Source of the DNA: Trichomonas vaginalis G3 | Lineage: Eukaryota; Parabasalia; Trichomonadida; Trichomonadidae | NCBI RefSeq assembly: GCF_026262505.1 | Contig: NC_067205.1 | Coordinates: 21,237,585-21,301,584, forward strand | Reading direction: 5' to 3' | DNA length: 64,000 nt | Shown here: positions 24,090-38,385 of the stretch, piece by piece | Layout of the letters: each line of letters opens with the position of its first letter | Position numbering within the stretch: position 1 is the first letter of the stretch | The notes under the pieces: generated by a model | The model's database searches: none | What the model saw: only the letters and a program-made list of their open reading frames with translations | What the model was told of the DNA's origin: nothing | Translations under genes and position numbers: made by a program

Positions 24090-25175
24090 AAGAAATCATG
24101 ACAAAACCTATACGAAGAAATCATGACAAAACATTTACGATGAAGAAGTCATGACAAAGCATATACGATGAAGTTTCGACAAATCATTTACGTTCATGTT
24201 TGACAAAGCATATACGATGAAATCATGACAAAAACATTTACGATGAAATCATGACAAAACATTTACGAAGAAATATGACAAACATTTACGATGAAAGTCA
24301 TGACAAAACATATACGAAGAAGTTTCGACAAAAACATGTACGATGAAATCATGACAAAACATATACGATGAAGTTTTGACAAAAACATATACGAAGAAGT
24401 CATGACAAAACATAAACGAAGAAGTCATGACAAAACATAAACGAAGAAATCATGACAAAACATAAACGAAGAAATCATGACAAAACATTTACGATGAAGA
24501 AGTCATGACAAAACATAAACGAAGAAATCATGACAAATCATTTACGTTCATTACGATGAAGAAGTCATGACAAAACATGTACGTTCATGTTTGACAAAAC
24601 ATTTACGATGAAGAAATCATGACAAAACATAAACGAAGAAATCATGACAAATCATTTACGTTCATTACGATGAAGAAGTCATGACAAAACATGTACGTTA
24701 TGTTTGACAAAACATTTACGATGAAGAAATCATGACAAAACATAAACGAAGAAATCATGACAAATCATTTACGTTCATTACGATGAAGAAGTCATGACAA
24801 AACATGTACGTTCATGTTTGACAAAACATTTACGATGAAGAAATCATGACAAAACATAAACGAAGAAATCATGACAAATCATTTACGTTCATTACGATGA
24901 AGAAGTCATGACAAAACATCTACGTTCATGTTTGACAAAACATTTACGATGAAGTTTCGAACAAACATTTACACTCATTACGATGAAGAAGTCATGACAA
25001 ATCATTTACGTTCATTACGATGAAGAAGTCTTGACAAAACATTTACGAAGAAGTTTTGACAAAACATATACGAAGAAGTTTTTGACAAAACATATACGTT
25101 CATTACGATGAAGAAATCATGACAAAACATTTACGAAGAAGTTTTGACAAAACATATACGTTCATTACGATGAAG
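24090..25175 (+). repeat. F array with four 114-bp repeats
   Basis: Equivalent of 7491-8569: four 114-bp repeats, the last with CATCTACG (about 24920), then the lead-in to C1. Scattered indels are present (GAAATATGACAAACATT, CGTTATGTTTG). Confidence 0.85.
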
Positions 25176-26391
25176 TTTATTTCTGCTGTGTTGTCAAAAT
25201 GTCATGTTATCACACTTTTTCAGAGAAGTTAAATGACCGAGTGACACATGGTGACGTAGTGACACCTTCAGTTCTTCAAAAATAAGTCATAACTGCCTTC
25301 CTCCTGTGTTGTTGTCTAAATGTCATGTTGTCTCATTTTTTCAGAGAAGTTAAATGACCTGGTAGCACATGGTAACATGGTAGCACTTCAGTTCTTCAAA
25401 AATAATTAATTATTGAATGACCTAAAAACCATTAATGAAAACATTATTTTTGGATCATTTACACTCATTACGATGAAGAAGTTTCGACAAACATTAACGT
25501 TCATTACGATGAAGAAGTTTTGACAAAACATATACGTTCATTACGATGAAGAAATCATGAAAATTCAATGAGGTGAGAAAAGAGGTGAGATCTCACCTCT
25601 TCACCTAAACATTATTTTTGGATCATTTACGCTCATTACGATGAAGAAATCATGACAAAACATTTACGAAGAAGTTTTGACAAAACATATACGTTCATTA
25701 CGATGAAGTTTATTTCCTGCTGTGTTGTCAAAATGTCATGTTGTCACACTTTTTCAGAGAAGTTAAATGACCGAGTGACACATGGTGACGTAGTGACACC
25801 TTCAGTTCTTCAAAAATAAGTCATAACTGCCTTCCTCCTGTGTTGTTGTCTAAATGTCATGTTGTCTCATTTTTTCAGAGAAGTTAAATGACCGAGTGAC
25901 ACATGGTGACGTAGTGACACCTTCAGTTCTTCAAAAATAAGTCATAACTGCCTTCCTCCTGTGTTGTTGTCAAAATGTCATGAGTTAAATTACCTGGTGA
26001 CGTAGTGACACCTTCAGTTCTTCAAAAATAAGTCATAACTGCCTTCCTCCTGTGTTGTTGTCTAAATGTCATGTTGTCTCATTTTTTCAGAGAGTTAAAT
26101 AACCTGGTGACACATGGTGACGTAGTGACACCTTCAGTTCTTCAAAAATAATTAATTATTGAATAACCTGAAACCATGAACGTAAACATTATTTTTGGAT
26201 CATTTACGCTCATTACGATGAAGTTTTGACACGAAGTGAAGAATTGCACTTCGTCAAAAAAGTGAAGGTTCCCGACGGTTTCAAACCGCCATACTTTACA
26301 TTTTGTACAAAAATATTGTGAGTAAATGAACTCATTATTTTTTGCATCATGACAAAACATATACGAAGAAATCATGACAAAACATTTACGC
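25176..26391 (+). repeat. Cassette: C1, spacer, C2, B
   Basis: C1 starts at 25176 and has lost one C in TTTATTTCTGCTG. C2 starts at 25709, and B begins at 26143 with its unique insert at 26271-26349. Order and content are as at 8570. Confidence 0.88.
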
Positions 26392-26920
26392 TCATTACGA
26401 TGAAGAAGTCATGAAAATTCATGAGGTGAGAAAAGAGGTGAGATCTCACCTCTTCACCTAAACATTATTTTTGGGTCATTTACGTTCATTACGAAGAAAT
26501 CATGACAAAACCTATACGAAGAAATCATGACAAAACATTTACGATGAAGAAGTCATGACAAAGCATATACGATGAAGTTTCGACAAATCATTTACGTTCA
26601 TGTTTGACAAAGCATATACGATGAAATCATGACAAAACATTTACGATGAAATCATGACAAAACATTTACGAAGAAATCATGACAAAACATTTACGATGAA
26701 GTCATGACAAAACATATACGAAGAAGTTTCGACAAAACATATACGAAGAAGTCATGACAAAACATAAACGAAGAAGTCATGACAAAACATAAACGAAGAA
26801 ATCATGACAAAACATAAACGAAGAAATCATGACAAAACATAAACGAAGAAATCATGACAAATCATTTACGTTCATTACGATGAAGAAATCATGACAAAAC
26901 ATGTACGTTCATGTTTGACA
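26392..26920 (+). repeat. E unit and F array (short form)
   Basis: E near 26450, then F units without 114-bp repeats, ending in a GTACGTTCATG unit that leads into D. The GTACGATG unit present in other F arrays is absent, consistent with loss of a few units. Confidence 0.84.
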
Positions 26921-29900
26921 AAGCATATACGATGAAGTTTTGACAAAACATTTACGATGAAGTCTTGACAAATCATATACGAAGAAGTCATGACAAAACA
27001 TTTACGAAGAAGTCTTGACAAATCATTTACGAAGAAGTCTTGACACGAAGTGAAGATTTGCACTTCGTCAAAAAAGTGAAGGTTCGACAAAACATTTACG
27101 TTAATGTTTGACAAAGCATATACGATGAAGTTTTGACACGAAGTGAAGATTTGCACTTCGTCAAAAAAGTGAAGGTTCGACAAAACATTTACGTTCATGT
27201 TTGACAAAGCATATACGATGAAGTTTCGACAAAAACATATACGTTCATGTTTGACAAAGCATATACGATGAAGTTTTGACACGAAGTGAAGATTTGCACT
27301 TCGTCAAAAAAGTGAAGGTTCGACAAAACATTTACGTTAATGTTTGACAAAGCATATACGATGAAGTTTTGACACGAAGTGAAGATTTGCACTTCGTCAA
27401 AAAAGTGAAGGTTCGACAAAACATTTACGTTCATGTTTGACAAAACATATACGTTCATGTTTGACAAAGCATATACGATGAAGTTTTGACAAAACATTTA
27501 CGAAGAAGTCTTGACAAATCATTTACGAAGAAGTCTTGACACGAAGTGAAGATTTGCACTTCGTCAAAAAAGTGAAGGTTCGACAAAACATTTACGTTCA
27601 TGTTTGACAAAGCATATACGATGAAGTTTCGACAAAACATATACGTTCATGTTTGACAAAGCATATACGATGAAGTTTTTGACACGAAGTGAAGATTTGC
27701 ACTTCGTCAAAAAAGTGAAGGTTCGACAAAACATTTACGTTCATGTTTGACAAAGCATATACGATGAAGTTTTGACACGAAGTGAAGATTTGCACTTCGT
27801 CAAAAAGTGAAGGTTCGACAAAACATTTACGTTCATGTTTGACAAAGCATATACGATGAAGTTTCGACAAAACATATACGTTCATGTTTGACAAAGCATA
27901 TACGATGAAGTTTTGACACGAAGTGAAGATTTGCACTTCGTCAAAAAAGTGAAGGTTCGACAAAACATTTACGTTCATGTTTGACAAAGCATATACGATG
28001 AAGTTTTGACACGAAGTGAAGATTTGCACTTCGTCAAAAAAGTGAAGGTTCGACAAAACATTTACGTTCATGTTTGACAAAACATATACGTTCATGTTTG
28101 ACAAAGCATATACGATGAAGTTTTGACAAAACATTTACGAAGAAGTCTTGACAAATCATTTACGAAGAAGTCTTGACACGAAGTGAAGATTTGCACTTCG
28201 TCAAAAAAGTGAAGGTTCGACAAAACATTTACGTTCATGTTTGACAAAGCATATACGATGAAGTTTTGACACGAAGTGAAGATTTGCACTTCGTCAAAAA
28301 AGTGAAGGTTCGACAAAACATATACGTTCATGTTTGACAAAGCATATACGATGAAGTTTTGACACGAAGTGAAGATTTGCACTTCGTCAAAAAAGTGAAG
28401 GTTCGACAAAACATTTACGTTCATGTTTGACAAAGCATATACGATGAAGTTTCGACAAAACATATACGTTCATGTTTGACAAAGCATATACGATGAAGTT
28501 TTGACACGAAGTGAAGATTTGCACTTCGTCAAAAAAGTGAAGGTTCGACAAAACATTTACGTTAATGTTTGACAAAGCATATACGATGAAGTTTTGACAC
28601 GAAGTGAAGATTTGCACTTCGTCAAAAAAGTGAAGGTTCGACAAAACATATACGTTCATGTTTGACAAAGCATATACGATGAAGTTTTGACAAAACATTT
28701 ACGATGAAGTCTTGACAAAACATTTACGATGAAGTCTTGACAAATCATATACGAAGAAGTCATGACAAAACATTTACGAAGAAGTCTTGACAAATCATTT
28801 ACGAAGAAGTCTTGACACGAAGTGAAGATTTGCACTTCGTCAAAAAAGTGAAGGTTCGACAAAACATTTACGTTCATGTTTGACAAAACATTTACGAAGA
28901 AGTCTTGACAAATCATTTACGAAGAAGTTTTGACACGAAGTGAAGATTTGCACTTCGTCAAAAAAGTGAAGGTTCGACAAAACATTTACGTTCATGTTTG
29001 ACAAAGCATATACGATGAAGTTTTGACACGAAGTGAAGATTTGCACTTCGTCAAAAAAGTGAAGGTTCGACAAAATTTTACGTTCATGTTTGACAAAGCA
29101 TATACGATGAAGCTTCGACAAAACATATACGTTCATGTTTGACAAAGCATATACGATGAAGTTTTGACAAAACATTTACGATGAAGTCTTGACAAATCAT
29201 ATACGAAGAAGTCATGACAAAACATTTACGAAGAAGTCTTGACAAATCATTTACGAAAGAAGTCTTGACACGAAGTGAAGATTTGCACTTCGTCAAAAAA
29301 GTGAAGGTTCGACAAAACATTTACGTTCATGTTTGACAAAACATTTACGAAGAAGTCTTGACAAATCATTTACGAAGAAGTTTTGACACGAAGTGAGATT
29401 GCACTTCGTCAAAAAAGTGAAGGTTCGACAAAACATTTACGTTCATGTTTGACAAAGCATATACGATGAAGTTTTGACACGAAGTGAAGATTTGCACTTC
29501 GTCAAAAAAGTGAAGGTTCGACAAAACATTTACGTTCATGTTTGACAAAGCATATACGATGAAGTTTCGACAAAACATATACGTTCATGTTTGACAAAGC
29601 ATATACGATGAAGTTTTGACACGAAGTGAAGATTTGCACTTCGTCAAAAAAGTGAAGGTTCGACAAAAACATATACGTTCATGTTTGACAAAGCATATAC
29701 GATGAAGTTTTGACACGAAGTGAAGATTTGCACTTCGTCAAAAAAGTGAAGGTTCGACAAAAATTTACGTTCATGTTTGACAAAGCATATACGATGAAGT
29801 TTCGACAAAACATATACGTTCATGTTTGACAAAGCATATACGATGAAGTTTTGACACGAAGTGAAGATTTGCACTTCGTCAAAAAAGTGAAGGTTCGACA

Positions 29901-29940
29901 AAAACATATACGTTCATGTTTGACAAAACATATACGAAGA
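26921..29940 (+). repeat. Longest D array (about 3 kb)
   Basis: About 23 hairpin units between 27045 and 29853. Within it, blocks of 93-bp repeats alternate with runs of 25-bp units ending AAGTCTT, giving partial repeats of a few hundred bp. Minus-strand periodic frames reach 178 codons. The equivalent array in the next super-unit (38386) has about 19 hairpins, and in the one after (49246) it is missing. Confidence 0.87.
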
Positions 29941-29944
29941 AATC

Positions 29945-30907
29945 ATGACAAAACATTTACGCTCATTACGATGAAGAAGTCATGAAAATTCATGAGGTGA
30001 GAAAAGAGGTGAGAAAAGAGGTGAGATCTCACCTCTTCACCTAAACATTATTTTTGGGTCATTTACGTTCATTACGAAGAAGTCATGACAAAACATTTAC
30101 GAAGAAATCATGAAAATTCATGAGGTGAGAAAAGAGGTGAGATCTCACCTCTTCACCTAAACATTATTTTTGGGTCATTTACGTTCATTACGAAGATGTT
30201 ATACCATCTAAGAAACTTGCGATTTTCATACGGAATCTCTTCTCTCGGTTTTCCGAGGAAGCAATCATATGAGGAAATTCTTCTAAAAGTTCTTTTGTCT
30301 GATTTACATCTAATGAAAAAGTTTAGAAGAATTTTCTTATTCTTTCTGGCTTATTTTTGTTTTTCCAGTACTCCCGCTCTAATGGTCCCAGATGTGTTGA
30401 CTTTGACTCTCTCAAGTTCTTAGATGGTATAACATCTTCAACGCCTCCTTCATAAGTCTTGACAAAGCATATACGAAGAAGTCTTGACAAAGCATATACG
30501 AAGAAGTCATGACAAAACATTTACGATGAAGTCATGACAAACATTTACGAAGAAGTCTTGACAAATCATTTACGAAGAGTCTTGACAAAGCATATACGAT
30601 GAAGTTTTGACACGAAGTGAAGATTTGCACTTCGTCAAAAAAGTGAAGTTTCGACAAAACATATACGTTCATGTTTGACAAAGCATATACGAAGAAGTCT
30701 TGACAAAACATATTCGAAGAAGTCATGACAAAACATATACGCTCATGTTTGACAAAACATATACGAAGAAATCATGACAAAACATTTACGCTCATTACGA
30801 TGAAGAAGTCATGAAAATTCATGAGGTGAGAAAAGAGGTGAGAAAAGAGGTGAGATCTCACCTCTTCACCTAAACATTATTTTTGGTCATTTACGTTCAT
30901 TACGAAG
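29945..30907 (+). repeat. Module 8: short E cluster, element A, linker, E
   Basis: Only two E units precede A, the first with a doubled arm, instead of three. Linker of GAAGTTTCG type, closing E doubled. Confidence 0.84.
30192..30439 (+). mobile_element. Element A copy 8 (248 bp)
   Basis: Same length as the common form but with a compensating extra A (AAGAAACTTG, inside the left inverted repeat) and a missing G (CCGAGGAAGC), so the plus-strand frame differs in its first part. Confidence 0.67.
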
Positions 30908-31715
30908 AAATCATGACAAAACCTATACGAAGAAATCATGACAAAACATTTACGATGAAGAAGTCATGACAAAGCATATACGATGAAGTTTCGACAAATC
31001 ATTTACGTTCATGTTTGACAAAGCATATACGATGAAATCATGACAAAACATTTACGATGAAATCATGACAAAACATTTACGAAGAAATCATGACAAAACA
31101 TTTACGATGAAGTCATGACAAAACATATACGAAGAAGTTTCGACAAAACATGTACGATGAAATCATGACAAAACATATACGATGAAGTTTTGACAAAACA
31201 TATACGAAGAAGTCATGACAAAACATAAACGAAGAAGTCATGACAAAACATAAACGAAGAAATCATGACAAAACATAAACGAAGAAATCATGACAAAACA
31301 TTTACGATGAAGAAGTCATGACAAAACATAAACGAAGAAGTTTCGACAAATCATTTACGTTCATGTTTGACAAAGCATATACGATGAAATCATGACAAAA
31401 CATTTACGAAGAAATCATGACAAAACATTTACGATGAAGTCATGACAAAACATATACGAAGAAGTTTCGACAAAACATGTACGATGAAATCATGACAAAA
31501 CATATACGATGAAGTTTTGACAAAACATATACGAAGAAGTCATGACAAAACATAAACGAAGAAGTCATGACAAAACATAAACGAAGAAATCATGACAAAA
31601 CATAAACGAAGAAATCATGACAAAACATTTACGATGAAGAAGTCATGACAAAGCATAAACGAAGAAATCATGACAAATCATTTACGTTCATTACGATGAA
31701 GAAATCATGACAAAT
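30908..31715 (+). repeat. F array with internal 352-bp duplication
   Basis: The F opening (TTTCGACAAATCATTTACG) recurs: GACAAATCATTTACG starts at 30993 and again at 31345, 352 bp apart. The second block joins the first through AAACGAAGAAGTTTCGAC. The same double structure occurs at 42150 and 50761. Confidence 0.85.
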
Positions 31716-32345
31716 CATTTACGTTCATGTTTGACAAAGCATATACGATGAAGTTTTGACACGAAGTGAAGATTTGCACTTCGTCAAAAAAGTGAAGGTT
31801 GACAAAACATATACGTTCATGTTTGACAAAGCATATACGATGAAGTTTTGACAAAACATTTACGATGAAGTCTTGACAAATCATATACGAAGAAGTCATG
31901 ACAAAACATTTACGAAGAAGTCTTGACAAATCATTTACGAAGAAGTCTTGACACGAAGTGAAGATTTGCACTTCGTCAAAAAAGTGAAGGTTCGACAAAA
32001 CATTTACGTTCATGTTTGACAAAACATATACGTTCATGTTTGACAAAGCATATACGATGAAGTTTTGACACGAAGTGAAGATTTGCACTTCGTCAAAAAA
32101 GTGAAGGTTCGACAAAACATTTACGTTCATGTTTGACAAAAACATATACGATGAAGTTTTGACACGAAGTGAAGATTTGCACTTCGTCAAAAAAGTGAAG
32201 GTTCGACAAAACATTTACGTTAATGTTTGACAAAGCATATACGATGAAGTTTTGACACGAAGTGAAGATTTGCACTTCGTCAAAAAAGTGAAGGTTCGAC
32301 AAAACATATACGTTCATGTTTGACAAAACATATTCGAAGAAGTCA
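31716..32345 (+). repeat. D array
   Basis: Five hairpin units (near 31758, 31950, 32066, 32160, 32252). The sixth hairpin and the junction units seen in the equivalent arrays at 42946 and 51570 are missing. Confidence 0.85.
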
Positions 32346-33424
32346 TGACAAAACATATACGCTCATTACGATGAAGAAGTCATGAAAATTCATGAGGTGA
32401 GAAAAGAGGTGAGATCTCACCTCTTCACCTAAACATTATTTTTGGGTCATTTACGTTCATTACGAAGAAGTCATGACAAAACATTTACGAAGAAATCATG
32501 ACAAAACATTTACGCTCATTTCGATGAAGAAGTCATGAAAATTCATGAGGTGAGAAAAGAGGTGAGAAAAGAGGTGAGATCTCACCTCTTCACCTAAACA
32601 TTATTTTTGGGTCATTTACGTTCATTACGAAGAAGTCATGACAAAACATTTACGAAGAAATCATGAAAATTCATGAGGTGAGAAAAGAGGTGAGATCTCA
32701 CCTCTTCACCTAAACATTATTTTTGGGTCATTTACGTTCATTACGAAGATGTTATACCATCTAAGAACTTGCGATTTTCATACGGAATCTCTTCTCTCGG
32801 TTTTCCGAGGGAAGCAATCATATGAGGAAATTCTTCTAAAAGTTCTTTTGTCTGATTTACATCTAATGAAAAAGTTTAGAAGAATTTTCTTATTCTTTCT
32901 GGCTTATTTTTGTTTTTCCAGTACTCCCGCTCTAATGGTCCCAGATGTGTTGACTTTGACTCTCTCAAGTTCTTAGATGGTATAACATCTTCAACGCCTC
33001 CTTCATAAGTCTTGACAAAGCATATACGAAGAAGTCATGACAAAACATTTACGATGAAGTCATGACAAAACATTTACGAAGAAGTCTTGACAAATCATTT
33101 ACGAAGAAGTCTTGACAAAGCATATACGATGAAGTTTTGACACGAAGTGAAGATTTGCACTTCGTCAAAAAGTGAAGTTTCGACAAAACATATACGTTCA
33201 TGTTTGACAAAGCATATACGAAGAAGTCTTGACAAAACATATTCGAAGAAGTCATGACAAAACATATACGCTCATGTTTGACAAAACATATACGAAGAAA
33301 TCATGACAAAACATTTACGCTCATTACGATGAAGAAGTCATGAAATTCATGAGGTGAGAAAAGAGGTGAGATCTCACCTCTTCACCTAACATTATTTTTG
33401 GGTCATTTACGTTCATTACGAAGA
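32346..33424 (+). repeat. Module 9: E cluster, element A, linker, E
   Basis: Three E units, A, then a linker with one fewer GACAAAGCATATACG unit than usual and the GAAGTTTCG junction. This is the middle module of its super-unit. Confidence 0.85.
32745..32992 (+). mobile_element. Element A copy 9 (248 bp)
   Basis: Full length, common sequence, perfect inverted repeats. Confidence 0.7.
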
Positions 33425-34400
33425 AATCATGACAAAACCTATACGAAGAAATCATGACAAAACATTTACGATGAAGAAGTCATGACAAAGCATATACGAT
33501 GAAGTTTCGACAAATCATTTACGTTCATGTTTGACAAAGCATATACGATGAAGTTTTGACACGAAGTGAAGATTTGCACTTCGTCAAAAAAGTGAAGGTT
33601 CGACAAAACATATACGTTCATGTTTGACAAAGCATATACGATGAAGTTTTGACAAAACATTTACGATGAAGTCTTGACAAATCATATACGAAGAAGTCAT
33701 GACAAAACATTTACGAAGAAGTCATGACAAAACATTTACGAAGAAGTCATGACAAAACATTTACGAAGAAGTCTTGACAAATCATTTACGAAGAAGTCTT
33801 GACACGAAGTGAAGATTTGCACTTCGTCAAAAAAGTGAAGGTTCGACAAAACATTTACGTTCATGTTTGACAAAACATATACGTTCATGTTTGACAAAGC
33901 ATATACGATGAAGTTTTGACACGAAGTGAAGATTTGCACTTCGTCAAAAAAGTGAAGGTTCGACAAAACATATACGTTCATGTTTGACAAAGCATATACG
34001 ATGAAGTTTTGACACGAAGTGAAGATTTGCACTTCGTCAAAAAAGTGAAGGTTCGACAAAACATTTACGTTCATGTTTGACAAAGCATATACGATGAAGT
34101 TTTGACACGAAGTGAAGATTTGCACTTCGTCAAAAAGTGAAGGTTCGACAAAACATATACGTTTCATGTTTGACAAAGCATATACGATGAAGTTTCGACA
34201 AAACATATACGTTCATGTTTGACAAAACATATACGATGAAGTTTTGACACGAAGTGAAGATTTGCACTTCGTCAAAAAAGTGAAGGTTCGACAAAACATA
34301 TACGTTCATTTTGACAAAGCATATACGAAGAAGTCTTGACAAAACATATTCGAAGAAGTCATGACAAAACATATACGCTCATGTTTGACAAAACATATAC
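33425..34400 (+). repeat. F start and D array
   Basis: About six hairpin units (near 33555, 33802, 33918, 34010, 34103, 34246). A run of three GAAGTCATGACAAAACATTTACG units near 33700 is an extra local expansion. Confidence 0.85.
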
Positions 34401-34404
34401 GAAG

Positions 34405-35511
34405 AAATCATGACAAAACATTTACGCTCATTACGATGAAGAAGTCATGAAAATTCATGAGGTGAGAAAAGAGGTGAGATCTCACCTCTTCACCTAAACA
34501 TTATTTTTGGGTCATTTACGTTCATTACGAAGAAGTCATGACAAAACATTTACGAAGAAATCATGACAAAACATTTACGCTCATTTCGATGAAGAAGTCA
34601 TGAAAATTCATGAGGTGAGAAAAGAGGTGAGAAAAGAGGTGAGATCTCACCTCTTCACCTAAACATTATTTTTGGGTCATTTACGTTCATTACGAAGAAG
34701 TCATGACAAAACATTTACGAAGAAATCATGAAAATTCATGAGGTGAGAAAGAGGTGAGATCTCACCTCTTCACCTAAACATTATTTTTGGGTCATTTACG
34801 TTCATTACGAAGATGTTATACCATCTAAGAACTTGCGATTTTCATACGGAATCTCTTCTCTCGGTTTTCCGAGGGAAGCAATCATATGAGGAAATTCTTC
34901 TAAAAGTTCTTTTGTCTGATTTACATCTAATGAAAAAGTTTAGAAGAATTTTCTTATTCTTTCTGGCTTATTTTTGTTTTTCCAGTACTCCCGCTCTAAT
35001 GGTCCCAGATGTGTTGACTTTGACTCTCTCAAGTTCTTAGATGGTATAACATCTTCAACGCCTCCTTCATAAGTCTTGACAAAGCATATACGAAGAAGTC
35101 TTGACAAAGCATATACGAAGAAGTCATGACAAAACATTTACGATGAAGTCATGACAAAACATTTACGAAGAAGTCTTGACAAACATTTACGAAGAAGTCT
35201 TGACAAAGCATATACGATGAATTTTGACACGAAGTGAAGATTTGCACTTCGTCAAAAAAGTGAAGGTTCGACAAAACATATACGTTCATGTTTGACAAAG
35301 CATATACGAAGAAGTCTTGACAAAACATATTCGAAGAAGTCATGACAAAACATATACGCTCATGTTTGACAAAACATATACGAAGAAATCATGACAAAAC
35401 ATTTACGCTCATTACGATGAAGAAGTCATGAAAATTCATGAGGTGAGAAAAGAGGTGAGATCTCACCTCTTCACCTAAACATTATTTTTGGGTCATTTAC
35501 GTTCATTACGA
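34405..35511 (+). repeat. Module 10: E cluster, element A, linker, E
   Basis: Last module before C1. Linker of GAAGGTTCG type, as in the other last modules (2, 13, 16). Closing E single. Confidence 0.85.
34809..35056 (+). mobile_element. Element A copy 10 (248 bp)
   Basis: Full length, common sequence, perfect inverted repeats. Confidence 0.7.
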
Positions 35512-36592
35512 AGAAATCATGACAAAACCTATACGAAGAAATCATGACAAAACATTTACGATGAAGAAGTCATGACAAAGCATATACGATGAAGTTTCGA
35601 CAAATCATTTACGTTCATTTTGACAAAGCATATACGATGAAATCATGACAAAACATTTACGATGAAATCATGACAAAACATTTACGAAGAAATCATGACA
35701 AAACATTTACGATGAAGTCATGACAAAACATATACGAAGAAGTTTCGACAAAACATGTACGATGAAATCATGACAAAACATATACGATGAAGTTTTGACA
35801 AAACATATACGAAGAAGTCATGACAAAACATAAACGAAGAAGTCATGACAAAACATAAACGAAGAAATCATGACAAAACATAAACGAAGAATCATGACAA
35901 AACATTTACGATGAAGAAGTCATGACAAAACATAAACGAAGAAATCATGACAAATCATTTACGTTCATTACGATGAAGAAATCATGACAAAACATGTACG
36001 TTCATGTTTGACAAAACATTTACGATGAAGAAATCATGACAAAACATAAACGAAGAAATCATGACAAATCATTTACGTTCATTACGATGAAGAAGTCATG
36101 ACAAAACATGTACGTTCATGTTTGACAAAACATTTACGATGAAGAAATCATGACAAAACATAAACGAAGAAATCATGACAAATCATTTACGTTCATTACG
36201 ATGAAGAAGTCATGACAAAACATGTACGTTCATGTTTGACAAAACATTTACGATGAAGAAATCATGACAAAACATAAACGAAGAAATCATGACAAATCAT
36301 TTACGTTCATTACGATGAAGAAGTCATGACAAAACATCTACGTTCATGTTTGACAAAACATTTACGATGAAGTTTCGACAAAACATTTACACTCATTACG
36401 ATGAAGAAGTCATGACAAATCATTTACGTTCATTACGATGAAGAAGTCTTGACAAAACATTTACGAAGAAGTTTTGACAAAACATATACGAAGAAGTTTT
36501 GACAAAACATATACGTTCATTACGATGAAGAAATCATGACAAAACATTTACGAAGAAGTTTTGACAAAACATATACGTTCATTACGATGAAG
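35512..36592 (+). repeat. F array with four 114-bp repeats
   Basis: 1,081 bp. It matches the arrays at 46848 (1,079 bp) and 55618 (1,081 bp) almost base for base by eye, including the fourth repeat with CATCTACG (about 36335). Confidence 0.9.
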
Positions 36593-37809
36593 TTTATTTC
36601 CTGCTGTGTTGTCAAAATGTCATGTTATCACACTTTTTCAGAGAAGTTAAATGACCGAGTGACACATGGTGACGTAGTGACACCTTCAGTTCTTCAAAAA
36701 TAAGTCATAACTGCCTTCCTCCTGTGTTGTTGTCTAAATGTCATGTGTCTCATTTTTTCAGAGAAGTTAAATGACCTGGTAGCACATGGTAACATGGTAG
36801 CACCTTCAGTTCTTCAAAAATAATTAATTATTGAATGACCTAAAAACCATTAATGAAAACATTATTTTTGGATCATTTACACTCATTACGATGAAGAAGT
36901 TTCGACAAAACATTAACGTTCATTACGATGAAGAAGTTTGACAAAACATATACGTTCATTACGATGAAGAAATCATGAAAATTCAATGAGGTGAGAAAAG
37001 AGGTGAGATCTCACCTCTTCACCTAAACATTATTTTTGGATCATTTACGCTCATTACGATGAAGAAATCATGACAAAACATTTACGAAGAAGTTTTGACA
37101 AAACATATACGTTCATTACGATGAAGTTTATTTCCTGCTGTGTTGTCAAAATGTCATGTTGTCACACTTTTTCAGAGAAGTTAAATGACCGAGTGACACA
37201 TGGTGACGTAGTGACACCTTCAGTTCTTCAAAAATAAGTCATAACTGCCTTCCTCCTGTGTTGTTGTCTAAATGTCATGTTGTCTCATTTTTTCAGAGAA
37301 GTTAAATGACGAGTGACACATGGTGACGTAGTGACACCTTCAGTTCTTCAAAAATAAGTCATAACTGCCTTCCTCCTGTGTTGTTGTCAAAATGTCATGA
37401 GTTAAATTACCTGGTGACGTAGTGACACCTTCAGTTCTTCAAAAATAAGTCATAACTGCCTTCCTCCTGTGTTGTTGTCTAAATGTCATGTTGTCTCATT
37501 TTTTCAGAGAAGTTAAATAACCTGGTGACACATGGTGACGTAGTGACACCTTCAGTTCTTCAAAAATAATTAATTATTGAATAACCTGAAACCATGAACG
37601 TAAACATTATTTTTGGATCATTTACGCTCATTACGATGAAGTTTTGACACGAAGTGAAGAATTGCACTTCGTCAAAAAAGTGAAGGTTCCCGACGGTTTC
37701 AAACCGCCATACTTTACATTTTGTACAAAAATATTGTGAGTAAATGAACTCATTATTTTTTGCATCATGACAAAACATATACGAAGAAATCATGACAAAA
37801 CATTTACGC
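36593..37809 (+). repeat. Cassette: C1, spacer, C2, B
   Basis: C1 at 36593, C2 at 37127, B at 37561 with its unique insert at 37689-37767. One T is missing in TCATGTGTCTC of C1 and one C in ATGACGAGTG of C2. Confidence 0.9.
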
Positions 37810-38385
37810 TCATTACGATGAAGAAGTCATGAAAATTCATGAGGTGAGAAAAGAGGTGAGATCTCACCTCTTCACCTAAACATTATTTTTGGGTCATTTA
37901 CGTTCATTACGAAGAAATCATGACAAAACCTATACGAAGAAATCATGACAAAACATTTACGATGAAGAAGTCATGACAAAGCATATACGATGAAGTTTCG
38001 ACAAATCATTTACGTTCATGTTTGACAAAGCATATACGATGAAATCATGACAAAACATTTACGAAGAAATCATGACAAAACATTTACGATGAAGTCATGA
38101 CAAAACATATACGAAGAAGTTTCGACAAAACATGTACGATGAAATCATGACAAAACATATACGATGAAGTTTTGACAAAACATATACGAAGAAGTCATGA
38201 CAAAACATAAACGAAGAAGTCATGACAAAACATAAACGAAGAAATCATGACAAAACATAAACGAAGAAATCATGACAAAACATTTACGATGAAGAAGTCA
38301 TGACAAAACATAAACGAAGAAATCATGACAAATCATTTACGTTCATTACGATGAAGAAATCATGACAAAACATGTACGTTCATGT
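37810..38385 (+). repeat. E unit and F array (short form)
   Basis: E near 37860, then clean F units without 114-bp repeats. The GTACGATG unit is present, unlike in the equivalent array at 26392. Confidence 0.87.
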
